From Atrichornis clamosus (Eukaryota; Chordata; Aves; Passeriformes; Menuridae): a stretch of DNA of 64,000 bases. Positions 51,124-62,290 of the stretch are shown piece by piece. The position numbers and the translations under genes are program-made. The stretch covers positions 43,675 to 107,674 of the forward strand of contig WBMZ01005334.1 of NCBI GenBank assembly GCA_013400975.1, read 5' to 3'. Position 1 is the stretch's first letter; every line of letters begins with the position of its first letter. The notes below the pieces were generated by a model. That model saw nothing but the letters and a program-made list of their open reading frames with translations. It was not told where the DNA came from and made no database searches.

Positions 51124-54061
51124 GTAAGTAGCTGTAACTAGCAGAATTAACAGTCTGCAGACTCAAGAAGTGAGAGTTTCCAATCTTAAAGCCCACAACA
51201 AATCTTGAGCTGTGTCAAGAAAAAATCCTTTGAATTGCCTTGAAACAACTGATATTACAAAATATGTGACAAAACTGTTTTCTAAGGCAGCAAAGAAGCA
51301 AGACCAAAAGATTACTCTGAAAAATGTAAAGGAACTCTAATTTAGTTTCATGCAAACTTTAACCAAGTCTTTGTTTTAAAAATATTTTTGTCTTCTTAAG
51401 ACAGTGTGTTGTTTCTCTGTAGATGATAAAAACTTTCAGCAGGCTTACATACAGAATTTTAGATCACATAGTCATATACAAGAAACCAGGGGGAAAGACA
51501 TGGAAAAATCTCTGGCTTGTTTTGGGTTTTTTTAGACATTCTCCCATCATACTTACCCTGCCCCATATAGGACTAAAACCTGATTTCCTCTGATATCCTG
51601 CTAGATGGCAGTGTCACACAACATCAGCAGCAGGCAAAGGCAAATGCTTCCTTCTTTTATATAACAAAAATCAAAACAGATTTCCCTTTCCTGTTAGAGA
51701 AATTTAAAGAAAAAGTGTTGATGTTTGATATAACAACTTCCTTATATGTTCTTGTTTTCAATTACTCAACAACTGATACTTCGACAAGTGGAGTAGAAGT
51801 CTTTTGGGGCATATATTTATTATTTAAACATAGGAAATTTTTTCTGAGGTCCACTGATTTTGCAGGCATTTTGGGGAAAATGAGTTTGTTTCATGGTGTG
51901 TACACACAGCTCATGTGAAACTGGGTTTTTCCATCATTAAACTTTAACAACACAGAGTAGTGCAGTGCTCCAGATGTACTTGTCCAGGATTCTGTCCTTT
52001 GAAATAATTGCATCTGGACATCTCTAGGTGCCCCAACTACTTTCCCTTGAATTAAACAAAAATCTTACTTTTGTCTTGGTGTATGATTTATTGCCTACCA
52101 GAAATGCCAGTCTTTGGCTTTGACTGTGTAGGAGGCTGCCCATAGAACTGCAGTGGAAATATCTATTTATTAATTTACTTATTTGTTTGTTGATTGCATC
52201 TGTCGTGGCTTTCAGCTGGAGGCAGAAATTTGTTAACTTGCCTGACTTTATTTTTGGTGCTATATTATCTGCCATGACACACACTAGTATGTATGTCTGT
52301 TTATGTGAGAGTATTCAGGTAAGAAGAAAACTAAGGAAGTGGTGAGTTGTCAAAAGTCGGGAAGGTTAAGGTTTCCTAGGAAAAGTTACAAGTATAGTGA
52401 GTTTTATAAAACTGACACAAGTTTTATGAGAATGGTGTCTTATGAGTAACCTTGGTGAACATAAATTTGGTACTTTTCTGTGTTTAAGTTCTATGTTGCA
52501 GTAGACTGTCTCTTGCTTTGAAGGGAGTCTGAACCGCAGCGCCAGGTGTTGGGAGAGGAGGGCTTTCAGAGTGGTGGTAGCAGCTGAGGAGCCTGCGGAA
52601 GTGCTGGCTGTGCTCTGTGTGCGGTGGTGCCTTCACCTAAAAGGGGTGTTGTATGTGTAGTGGCAGCCTTATCTTGCATGATTTGGGCATGTTTGGTGTC
52701 TAAGAGGACGGTACAAAGCAGGTGAGGATGCCAGGCTCGAAGGAGTAATGCCCGTGCAAGAGGAACATGGACACTTCTCACAGATAATGCACAACTTGTG
52801 CTTGGCCTTGCACTCATTTGTGCTCTCAGTTTCTCTGTGTAAGCCTATTCTGGCATCTTCTAAAATTCAAGAAGAGAAGGAAAATGACCTAAAAATATGA
52901 AGCGGAAAACACAGATTATTGCAGTAGCCTAGACCTGCTTCAAGGTAAAATTGAGTGGCTATTCAAAATGGTCGCTATATGGGTGCTCCTAAAATTCTGC
53001 AGCAGTGGTTTTGTCACTCCTGTATAGTCTGTCTGCTGCCTGTGCGATGAGTTAAAAATAAATTTTGGTAGAATATATTAGAGTATGCTATGATCAGTTT
53101 TTACCACTGCATTATTTATTACTTTAAAGAAGAATAAATTGCTTTCATTTTTAAAACAACTAATCCTCCATTTCTCCAGAATGAGTAAATACTTATTAAG
53201 TTGAACTTAAATATTGTACATTATTACTTGAGTAAATACTTATTGAACTCATAAGCAAGCTAAGCAGTTGGCAGCACAAGTGGCTTTGGACTCATCTTTC
53301 AGGATCTTGTGACTATTAAATGAGAAAAATGATGCTGCTGAACCCTTGAGCCCTTTGGGATCCCATAATTGCCTTGATTGGTTTTTTTAGGTCATCATGA
53401 AGAGCTGGAATCAGACAAGGTCTTTGTAAGCTTTATGACACCCTGATGGCCAACAGCTTGTGCCTGATGGAATGAAAGTGTGCTAGCAAATGTGTCCACT
53501 TCAGCATGGACATCTGACCCTCAGCCATTTCCAGAGGCATATTGTCGAAATGTGGGACAGGCAGAACTGGGTACACTCCGATTTAGGGAAGAAAAGAGGA
53601 TGGAGCAGGGCACTCAAATTACCATGTGAGGGAAAGGGCTGTGAGAAAGCTAAGCAAATAGGACCTCCAGCCCTCAGGAAACACCAGATGCCCCCAGTGT
53701 TAGGCACTGTATAGGCAGGCAACAGTCTGTGGCCCAGACATGTCACCCATTATCTACAGATCAGAGCTCACCTTATTGATGAGCAAAGTAGACAAATATA
53801 TTGGGATTGCACTAGATTAATGGAGAAGCAATAAAATAAAATCCTCCTTCTCACCTGGATTGAGGAGAGGACCGTGGTTAGTGAAAAAAACAACGCAGGT
53901 ATACATTAAATGATAATATGCTGGAAATGAGAATGAGGTTTCAGGAAAGGAGTAGCAAAGGAAAAAAGCCAGGCTGCATTTAATGCAAGCAAGAGTTGGA
54001 GCTGGCTCAGCTGTCAGCCAGTCAAGACAGGGGCAAAACCTATCTCTTGGGACGTGTCAGT

Positions 54062-54096
54062 GGGGCTCGTGGGGTGGGGGAGTGGAGTGTTTGGGG
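54062..54096 (+). other. G-quadruplex candidate
   Basis: Four runs of four or five G with loops of 5, 1 and 12 nt lie on the sense strand of the last intron, so it could form in pre-mRNA. The long third loop lowers the likely stability. Confidence 0.5.
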
Positions 54097-55290
54097 TGGT
54101 GCTCCATGGAGCTGCTGCTGTGGAATCTGTGGGGAAAAGGAGGTGAAAAAATTAATCTGTAAGGCTATGTAAAAATTAAGTAAGACTAGGCATAACTGAT
54201 ACAATAGACATTACTTTCAGTAAGTGTCTGAACATTTACTCATCTTTTTCCACTTCTAATTTAAAAAAACAAAAAGACTGATTTCTTTTAAAGAAAAGGA
54301 ATAAGACACATACCACTAAAGAACATTCTAAGAGAAAATGAAAAACAAAGACATGGAGGCATTTCCCAAAGGCATGGGGAAATATAAATAGTCTTGGGTT
54401 CCTTGTCATAGAGAAGAAATACTTAGTGTTACTTTTATTTTTAGAAAGAGGGAGAAGTTATGAGACAGCCTGATATGAGCCGGCTGTCTGAAAATATCTG
54501 TCATTTTTAATGTATACCCCAGATATATCTGACCAGTCTGCTGCTCCTGTGCAAAACAGGAAAACAGAAAATATCAGTGTGGAAGGATTCATCTGTCCTG
54601 ACACAGGCGTCCAGAAGTTAAATATCTCAGTGCAAACTGTGCCACAGACTCTTTCATTTGGTGGGGGGGAAAAAAGCATCATGAGCTGATAATCTGTCTC
54701 ATGCTAAAATAAGTTCCCTGAGGTAGCCTAGGAAGATGTAAAATGGGTGACTGGCTGAGGCATTCATGTCTGAAATCATCTGAGATAAATCTTGTTTACA
54801 AGAAACTCCTATTACTACATTCCTTTTAAAATGGAATGCTGAGCAGACCAAAATGTTTGCTATGTATGAGTTAATTTTTGGAGGGGAAAGTGCCTTGCAA
54901 TGTGGAGATCAAATATGGTGTTAACACCTCCTTAAAATATATTAGGGCTTATAGAGCACAGTGTGATTTGGAGTAATAATTTCAAAACTTCTGAAAAGGA
55001 AACATGTCAGAGGTAGATGCAAAGTCATGTTTTCCAGCTGATGCACTATGACAGGTCTTTAGTTGAACAAGAGTTCATATATACTGAATTCACGCAGAAT
55101 GGTAAATTTTCTGTATTCATCATTGTGTAATAAATCTTGAACTGGAAAATAAATTCAACTTAGAGAGCATAAAGAATCTTTGTGAATTGTAGCTGCAAAA
55201 CAGAAAATCTCAAGCCAAACAGTGTTTTTGAAATTCCTAGAACCTAGTTGTGATTCTCTGTAAATTGGTCAATTCCATGAACTGTATCAA

Positions 55291-55324
55291 GTAAAGCAGT
55301 GCATGTAGTAAAGCAGTGCATGTA
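55291..55324 (+). repeat. 17-bp perfect tandem duplication
   Basis: Two identical copies of gtaaagcagtgcatgta, head to tail. A recent local duplication in the intron. Confidence 0.95.
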
Positions 55325-57860
55325 GTAGCCTGGCTGCCAGAAAAGAGTTCACAAAGATGGAATTTCCACTTTAATTTAAAAGACTTTCAATTTTACCTTT
55401 TAAGTGTTGAGACAATGACCAATCAGAACTGCCTTTGCCAGGTCCGAGGAAGTCTCAAATCAATTTATCTGCTGCCTACCATGCAGTTGGTGAGAAGCTG
55501 AAACCATTGGTAGTAACATCTCTCTTGGTTGTCATTCCCCTGGATGACACTGCAGAACTGTATCACCCTTATGAGCAACCCAGTCTGAATTTCAGAGTGT
55601 TCTGTGTTGCACAGAGGGGGCTTAATGATGACTGTGATCACTCAGAAGTCCTGAAGGTAAAGGCCTAAAAGAGCCATGCTCTGGTAGAAAAGAAAGTCTT
55701 GACATTTAGGAGCTGAAAATGTCACCTCTAAAGAGCTGGAAAATTTTGAGGAGCAAATGCTTCTTGGTGATTAGAAAGTAGTTTGCAGAAATTTAGGTTC
55801 ACTCCTTGTGTTTCTAGTTTCAGTGAGGTCTGCTATCATTGGCACAATTTGAGTGATTTTAGTCTAAAGGGTAGCCAGCTTTCTGTCACTTCAAACAGGT
55901 ACCAAGCAAAAAGGCAGTTGAGAGGGTACATTTATCTGTGATTACCTCCAAAAAATGGCCTTTTCTGTTATTAAATCTTCTGTGAGTTACTGCTCCAGAC
56001 TGTAACTGCCGGGCCATTCTGCTTAGGCTGGAAACAGTGTTCTTAGATCTCTTACTGCAGCAGCAGAAGGTGTGTTTTCTGGCATATCTGTATCCACACC
56101 TGTGGATCTTGTCCATACAGGGCACAAGAAAATGCTTTCCCATGCGTGACCTGTAGACCTTTGTACATGGGACAATGCACACTCGTTGCATAGTCTTGTT
56201 TTTCAGGGTTTTTTATGCAATGGTAAAAGTGTCTTACATGATATCCTGTTGCTGTGAAGTATAATGATATAATAGTATCAGAGCAAATATGACAGGTCAT
56301 ACATATGTACATTTGAGATGTAATTCTTCAAAGAGTAGTGAACATGAAGGTGGCTGGACCTATTTACAAGTAACGAGGGGGTGCAGACTCTGTAGTGTTT
56401 GCAGGAATGTTCCTTCTCCAGTGCAGCTTCTCATTTTTCAGCATGCAGGTGATGGAGCACTTAGCAGCGATGCAGACTCAGATAACCTCCATCTTCCATC
56501 ACAGTTTAGTACTTCATTTGTAGATTAAACAGGAGAGGTTCACAGTGTGTCTTCCATGTAAAGTAGTTCAGCATTTTATGTTTCTCTGTCAGACACAGTG
56601 AAAAAAAACAGTGGCAGAAGCTGATGCCTGTGTATGCAGCTGTGGCAGGGTTGTGATATCTTTTGAGAAATAGGGTGTGAATATATAATTAAAGACTACG
56701 GGAGATGTTTTACACTTTGTGGCTAAGGTTAAAAAGGAAATGTAGCTCCTCTGTTCTGCAGCTCTGCACTGGAGAAGCTTGTTCAGAAGGAGAGACTTGA
56801 GGGTTTTTTCCTAGGAGGACTCCTACGTGTACTAGAAATAGCCGGGTGCAGCATGCCCTGGTTAGGCCCCAGCACGAGGGGAGGCACTTCGAGGACGATG
56901 TGGTGGGAGCAAGCCAGCTCCATAGCCACTGGCAGTGGGAAAAGCATGGCAGTGAGAGCTCCAGCTGCTCCTCTGGCACCTGCAACCCATAAACAGGACA
57001 TGCTTGCACAGAAGAGGAAAGTGTTTACATTGTCTTGTCTGTTTTCCGGAGTTTTGACAGGAAGAGAGAAAAGGCAGGAATAGGGGCACGACAGTGAAGC
57101 CCTTATCTTGGACTTTGCCACTCACCAGAGCAGGGAAGAGAAGGGATCCTTGCTCTTTCATATCGCCCAGAACCCCTCTGTCCTGCCTGGCACACAGCAG
57201 GGTGAGTGGCACTTGGGTTAATAATTATCACAGCGCCAGGAATAGTCCTACCAATTTCCCAAGAAACAGCCTGAGGTTAATCCCTCTGCCTTCTCTGTCA
57301 CATGTTTTGGGAGAATCGTGAACATCAGTGCTGTGAGACTGTTTGACCAAAGAAATCTTGGCACAAGGGGCAGTTATCTGTCTGTCTGTACTGGGAGAAA
57401 AAAAACTATAGGAAAATGCAAGTTTATGCCCTCAAGAGTTGGCAGGCAACACAGTCAGCTGCAGTGTCTAAAATTCTGGGGTTTTCACTGAATAGGTTTC
57501 AGGTTATGTCTCACTGAGACCTTAGGATCCTTTCGATACACTTCTGTGATTATGGCTAATCCAGTATAGCTAAAGCTGCTTTATTAATTACATTGACATG
57601 TTGGGTTGTAACATGCTAAAAATATCAGTGCTGAAAATCTTGGTCACTTCTTATTTTCAGCACGGCTGCATTCTTTATCCATGTTGTCAAATCACAGGGC
57701 TGGAGCTGGACCAGGGTTATCACAGACAGGGCTTTATTATTTGAGCAAAGGTATTTCTTTGTTATTTCAAAAGGAAACACAAGATAAGCGATAAGCTAAC
57801 AAACTCACAATGGGTGGAAGTTCATTAAAAATATATGTCCTTGTTGTGTGTATGATGTAT

Positions 57861-57920
57861 TTAGATGTTAAGCCCTTTGGGGCAGGAGGTGTTTGTACAG
57901 TGTCATTACAATGGGGCCTC
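57861..57920 (+). mobile_element. L2/MIR-like 3'-end fossil
   Basis: The words gatgttaagccctttggggc, aggaggtgtttgtacag and cattacaatggggcc match the order of an ancient amniote repeat module (gtaagctctttggggcaggga ... tacagcgcctagcacaatggggcc). The match is from memory of the pattern, the copy is short and diverged, and the family name is approximate. Confidence 0.5.
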
Positions 57921-58779
57921 ACATGTCACCAGATTTTCAGAGCTGATGGCAATCAAAGATGGCTTTTTGGCATGCTGGCGATTTTGGCGGGGTCAGGGAG
58001 GTGGTGGTTGTGTACAGAGGGCGAGGCAGTGCAGCTGTGAGGTGCAGTGGGGGTGACTGGGCAGGGGACTGGAACAAGCGCCTGCCATGCAGGGGCGAGT
58101 GTGTTTCTTTTTGGTGGTTTGTGTGTCAGAGGTAGTATGTTGCTGAAGTTACTTTCCAAACACTTTTTTCCTTTTAATATAAATATGGCATTAAGCAGTG
58201 GTCTAGCTTCATAATACACAAGTAGTCGAAGTGCTGTTGTGACTGCCTTGCATACCACCTGCAAATACAGCTTAAAATATGTCAAGTGCCAAATTAAACA
58301 GGAAGAGCTGGCAAAGCACTCTTAATTCCTCAACTTGCACTTAAGTCTGGAGCACTGGTTAGCAATGGTGTGATAAAATATCGCACCCCTGCCTTTTGAT
58401 ATCACTTTCACCAACGGCCATTTCAGGCAGGTGAGGGAAATCTGACCACTTTCCAATACTGTGAGCAGGTTGCTGGGCACATCGTGCATTCAACCTTTGC
58501 AGTGTTGGAAACACGAGAGTTCGCACCTGTGAAATGGTTGTTTCACTCTCCATTTGAGACACTGTGGAGGTAAAGCAGCAAGGTTAGTGACTAGTTAGGT
58601 GCACAGAGGTACCATTATGGTCATCCCTCTGGGTTCCCTGGCATAAGGAAGCATGAGAAAACCTTTCAAGTTTGCTGATCTGGAGATAATTTTTTTGCGA
58701 AATAAGCAGCTGCTAAATGTGCATCGAAAAGACACTTTAGCTTTGTGAAAACTCCCAGCCCAGTACATTTTTTTTGCTT

Positions 58780-59352
58780 GTTAGTGTCGAGGAGCCCTGC
58801 CTCCTTTGTTTCCCTTGGTTGTTCCTGACTTTCTGGGCGCACGGTGGGAGCTGGAGAGTCGCTCCAGGCACGGATGCACTTTGAGCTCCTTCAGGAGGTG
58901 CAGGGCTGCTTCCACCTCCAGTGGTAGCCAGGGCGCTGAGGGTGCACACCCCACCCACGGCCAGGCCCTGCTTTCGTGCCTTCAGCACTGCCCTCCAGTA
59001 TCTGGACACATAAAGCACCCGCTCTGCGTGTCCTCGTGCACCTGAGGACCTGCGTGCAGGGGACAACAACCAGGTGTGTGAGACACAAACGCCTTCCAGG
59101 CAGCACAAGGACACGGGACGCTGTCCCACGTGGAATGCTGTCCCACACGGGACGCTGTCCCACACGGGATGCTGTCCCACATGGAATGCTGTCCCACACG
59201 GGACACTGTCCCACACGGGACGCTGTCCCACATGGGACGCTGTCCTGTGTGAGCTGCACCTGAGCTTAGTTAGTCCAGCGCCGGCCGTCTGGGCGAACTG
59301 CCCTCCCCGCATCACCTAAAGGCGCGATCACGGTTTTCCTTTCTCTTGACAG
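58780..59352 (+). other. GC-rich end of the last intron
   Basis: Base composition changes sharply here from AT-rich to GC-rich with frequent CpG, and stays so through the terminal coding exon, then returns to very AT-rich 3'UTR. It contains the minisatellite at 59112-59250. Several overlapping open frames on both strands exist only because of GC richness and the 17-bp repeat period. Confidence 0.7.
59112..59250 (+). repeat. 17-bp minisatellite, about 8 units, with inverted repeat in each unit
   Basis: The core CTGTCCC recurs at 59121, 59138, 59155, 59172, 59189, 59206, 59223 and 59240, an exact 17-bp period. The consensus unit is gggacgctgtcccacac. GGGAC and GTCCC are complementary around a GCT loop (5-bp stem, 3-nt loop); units starting ggaat have an imperfect stem. 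Seven of eight units contain a YGCY (CGCT or TGCT); the unit at 59206 reads CACT instead. The array ends about 100 nt before the terminal exon acceptor. Because 17 is not a multiple of three, the array is read in every frame and creates long spurious open frames. Confidence 0.95.
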
Positions 59353-59480
59353 ATAATCCTGAAATAGCCGGCAGGAGCGGAACGGAGTGTCACGAAGCCT
59401 CCCTGCGGACGGCCAAGCACGGCTACTGTACATACTACCCCGTCTCCTCCTCTCTAGAGTTGCCACAAACTGCATGCTAA
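59353..59480 (+). CDS. MBNL2: MBNL2 terminal coding exon, read in two frames
   Basis: When joined to the 154- or 36-nt exon (phase 1) the leftover G plus AT makes Asp, and the exon encodes DNPEIAGRSGTECHEASLRT then AKHGYCTYYPVSSSLELPQTAC, with the stop TAA at 59478-59480. When joined to the 95-nt exon (phase 0) it reads ATA ATC CTG AAA TAG, giving IILK and a stop at 59365-59367. Both tails are known MBNL family C-termini. The acceptor is strong. Both stops are in the last exon, so neither isoform should trigger nonsense-mediated decay. Confidence 0.96.
59427..59434 (+). promoter_or_regulatory. Pumilio-type octamer TGTACATA
   Basis: This matches the PUF consensus UGUANAUA exactly. It lies in coding sequence for the long-tail isoform but in the 3'UTR for the IILK isoform. 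Function is inferred from motif only; an 8-mer can occur by chance. Confidence 0.35.
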
Positions 59481-60650
59481 GTCAAGAATTTGTTCTTATG
59501 GACAAATCAAAAACTCAAAAAAGCTAGTGCTGCTATGTCATATATGAATATTAAATATGGTATGCTTACTATACTCCAACCTAAAATAGTTAACTACCTG
59601 ATACCAGCTGTGATGTTTCAAGACATAAAGGGTAACATTTAGTTTTAAAGATTTTCTAAGCATAGTTTAATTCTTGCAAATATTGTCTTTTCTCCATAAT
59701 TACACCTAATGGAAATGGTCCAGATCAGTTAGTCTCGTGAGATTCAGTGCTTATGAATCTTTCAAGCTCAGCAATAATTGAGTTGTATTGGCTAAAAACT
59801 TTCCCCAGTTGCAGGTTTAATTTTCACCCAAATTATGATTGGGGGTTTTCTTCTCGGTTAAAAAAAAAAAAATCTTGGTTTTGCTCCCTTGGCGAGTTGA
59901 TTCCAAGACAGAGGAGGTGAAACGCAGCCCGGTGTCCTGCACATCATCCTGCCAGTCTGATATTTTTAGCCAGAAGTCCAAAGTAAAGCACAAAGTCTTT
60001 AGATGCACATGGTTGGTGTTTGACTTGTATGGAGAAGTTGCATTTGAATCATAGCAGAATAGCAGAAGAAAATTTTAAAAATTTTGCACAGTATGAACTT
60101 CATACCCCTTTCAGTCCCCAAAAGAACAAAGTCTTGAGAATATTATTTTATGAGTATATTTATAATGTTTTTAAAAGAGACTTTGCAGAAGTGCCTAAAT
60201 TTTGTCACATCAGACTTGATGAAAGTGAGCCTGATGCCAACAGTCAAATCTCACCGGACGCGAATAATCTTTGAAACTCATAGTCAGGTTACCAAAAAGA
60301 TCCAAGCTGTTAAGAAATAACTTCTAGAAGTGTAAAATCAAACAAAACAAGACCAAACTAATAAAAGGCGAAAAAGAAGGCTGTAGATGAAGAGATTGTA
60401 TGATACTCTAATTTAATTAAAATCCAGTTGAGTCACTGAAACTTCATAGGTGACTTTAATCTAGGCTATTAACTGAACACTAAGAATGTAGAATGAGATT
60501 CAGTTTAATAAATCATTACTGTATTTGCATTTTTTAAATTGGATTATAAGATTGTAACCAGATTAGAGTGGAGAAAAAATAGTTCTTTTAACTGTTTTTC
60601 TTTAAAAACATATTTTATGTCACAAAAGTATGAAGATATCTTTAATACAA

Positions 60651-60685
60651 TTATATACGTTATATATACATACATACATATATAT
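60651..60685 (+). repeat. TA / CATA simple repeat in 3'UTR
   Basis: Alternating ttatata and catacatacata units ending atatatatgg. Low-complexity tract in the MBNL2 3'UTR. Confidence 0.85.
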
Positions 60686-62266
60686 GGATGAAGCAGATTT
60701 TAATGTTGTTTACTTTTTTAAATACTTTGTTGATTTACAAGGTAATTATATATGTATAATTAAAATTTCATTTGTTTGATTTGAGATTTGTTTCAAGCAC
60801 TATTGTACCAAATATTTCATATTTCACATTTTATATGTTGCACATGTATCACATAAATGACATAGTTTTTAAATTATTGTTTAAAAAAACAAGACAGCTG
60901 TTATAAGTGGATATTATGTATAATTGTTTGCAGCATAAGTTTTCTATGTGGACATTATTAGTGATTGCAGTATTTTAACTTAACCTCTTCAGATTGATTG
61001 TAAACTATTTTAAACTTCGGCAGCACTGCCTGTTCTGAACGACTGAAGGCACTAACCATATTATTATTTGTCTAGGAAATTATTTTCCAGGCTAAATCTT
61101 GTTTGTCCGATGTCTAATTACTATCTATTTATATATAAAGCTGGAGATTTGATCATCCGAAAGAAGAAAAAATAATCACAATTCGGTTGTAAAATTAACA
61201 TAGTGCTTGTAATGTTGCATTAGTTTAATTTGTGGAAAAATAATGTATCTTAACTTGTTACTTTAGCAGTTAAGGTATCACCATTATATACTATTAAAAC
61301 ACTAATATTTGTAGACTTTCTCAGTCATTATAACTAGGTAGTTGACACTGCAACTTGCCTATATCTGTCAAAGTTGTTTTTATTTTTTTATAATAGTTAA
61401 TTTAGGCGTTTGGGTAGCTTATTGTATAATACTAAATGGTAAATTATCCATGTTTAAATATTTTATGTAGATAACTCTTCAAGACATCGTTTTGTGTGAA
61501 CTTTTTATGTTTCGAAATAACTGTTATTCTATGTTTTTTACAATTAATCCAATATTACTATTTTTTGCCCATGGATGACGAAGCTTCAGATACATCAGGT
61601 CTTTCATCCAGATAAACTGACAGACAAAAAGAGAAAATGTATTTTTAATAAGAGATCCACTTTCCGACTTTATGACTTTGTAATATTCCTGAAAACTGTA
61701 CAAGTACAAACCTATGCTAACAGTAAGGAGGCAATTACAGAGATGTGCAAATACGTGTACAACAGATTCTGCATTTTATTTATTTATAAAGTAATTTTAT
61801 AGACTACTTCAAAATTTGGGAAGATCTAAAACTATTTTTCTGTATAAATATTATTTGCCAAAACTTTGTTTATATTTTAAAAAAAAAGTCTAATGAAAAT
61901 GATTAAATTTTAAATGCTTTGTTTAATTAAAAAAAAAATACAACAAGAAATATAACCCCCTAAAAGAACCATGAGATGGGCCAACACGGAGACAGTGAAT
62001 ATTGTAGCTGAGACATGGTTTCAAGCGACTTGAGATGTCTCAGTGCTTATTTTCTTCAAAGGATACAGCACCTCACCAAAATACCTTTTTGTTTGCCTCT
62101 CTCATCCAGCATAATTGACGACACGTACAATGAATATTTCGGTAACAGTTGAAAGAAACCCCTTCATTCACTCTTTTCCAGCATATATAATTACTAGTGG
62201 TCTGTTAAATAGCCATTCTATTTCTGTTGTGACGTTAAATTCATTCACCCAATGTACAACCACTGA

Positions 62267-62290
62267 AATAAAAAGAAGCATTTTAAAATG
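62267..62290 (+). terminator. poly(A) signal and cleavage region
   Basis: AATAAA at 62267-62272 is followed about 15 nt later by an A-rich stretch (62277-62290) and then a GT-rich element (cttgtggtgcgg, near 62315-62330). Composition switches here from AT-rich UTR to GC-richer flank, supporting this as the distal transcript end. Confidence 0.7.

Larger units (their letters stand above)
44312..59352 (+). other. MBNL2 last intron, 15,041 nt
   Basis: This is the largest complete intron in the window. It runs from the weak gtttgc donor to a strong acceptor (tttcctttctcttgacag). It contains TG-rich DNA at 46263-46290, a CR1 3' end at 48189-48517, T18 at 50671-50688, a cryptic exon candidate at 51064-51123, a G-quadruplex candidate at 54062-54096, a 17-bp duplication at 55291-55324, an L2/MIR-like fossil at 57861-57920 and a GC-rich end with a minisatellite. 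I did not find an MBNL1-like exon encoding the IPIISAEHLTSHKYVTQM tail. Confidence 0.85.
1..62290 (+). other. MBNL2: MBNL2 gene, 5'-truncated by the window edge
   Basis: This is the gene body of muscleblind-like 2, a CCCH zinc-finger RNA-binding protein. In the family it controls alternative splicing, polyadenylation and RNA localisation by binding YGCY motifs, and it is sequestered by expanded CUG repeats in myotonic dystrophy. Eight coding exons are visible, with lengths 165, 201, 264, 54, 154, 36, 95 nt and a terminal exon. All have GT-AG borders and compatible phases. MBNL2 rather than MBNL1 or MBNL3 is called from the segment [14 protein letters not shown] in the 39298 exon and from the terminal tail ending ELPQTAC. 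The first coding exon (start codon, zinc finger 1 and the first Cys of finger 2) was searched for upstream of 27902 and not found, so it should lie left of the window. The gene end is set by the poly(A) signal at 62267. Confidence 0.95.
59481..62290 (+). other. MBNL2: MBNL2 3'UTR, about 2.8 kb
   Basis: Very AT-rich sequence runs from the stop codon to the poly(A) site. It contains an A12 run near 59862, a TA/CATA simple repeat (60651-60685), and several ATTTA words including a tatttatttata cluster near 61777, reminiscent of AU-rich elements. Weaker poly(A) hexamers occur at 60507-60512 (AATAAA) and 61902-61907 (ATTAAA). A long AU-rich 3'UTR is usual for this gene. No downstream coding exon is seen. 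Confidence 0.8.

Noticed and set aside
58737..59319. Long overlapping open frames on both strands, with repeated GTAFHVGQ / DAVPHGMLSHTG peptides
   Set aside because: They are produced by the 17-bp minisatellite, which cycles through all frames, in GC-rich DNA. No homology to a protein family.
44312..59352. Search for an MBNL1-type exon encoding IPIISAEHLTSHKYVTQM
   Set aside because: No such coding sequence was found. The 60-nt candidate at 51064 shares only short chance-level similarity and does not encode it.
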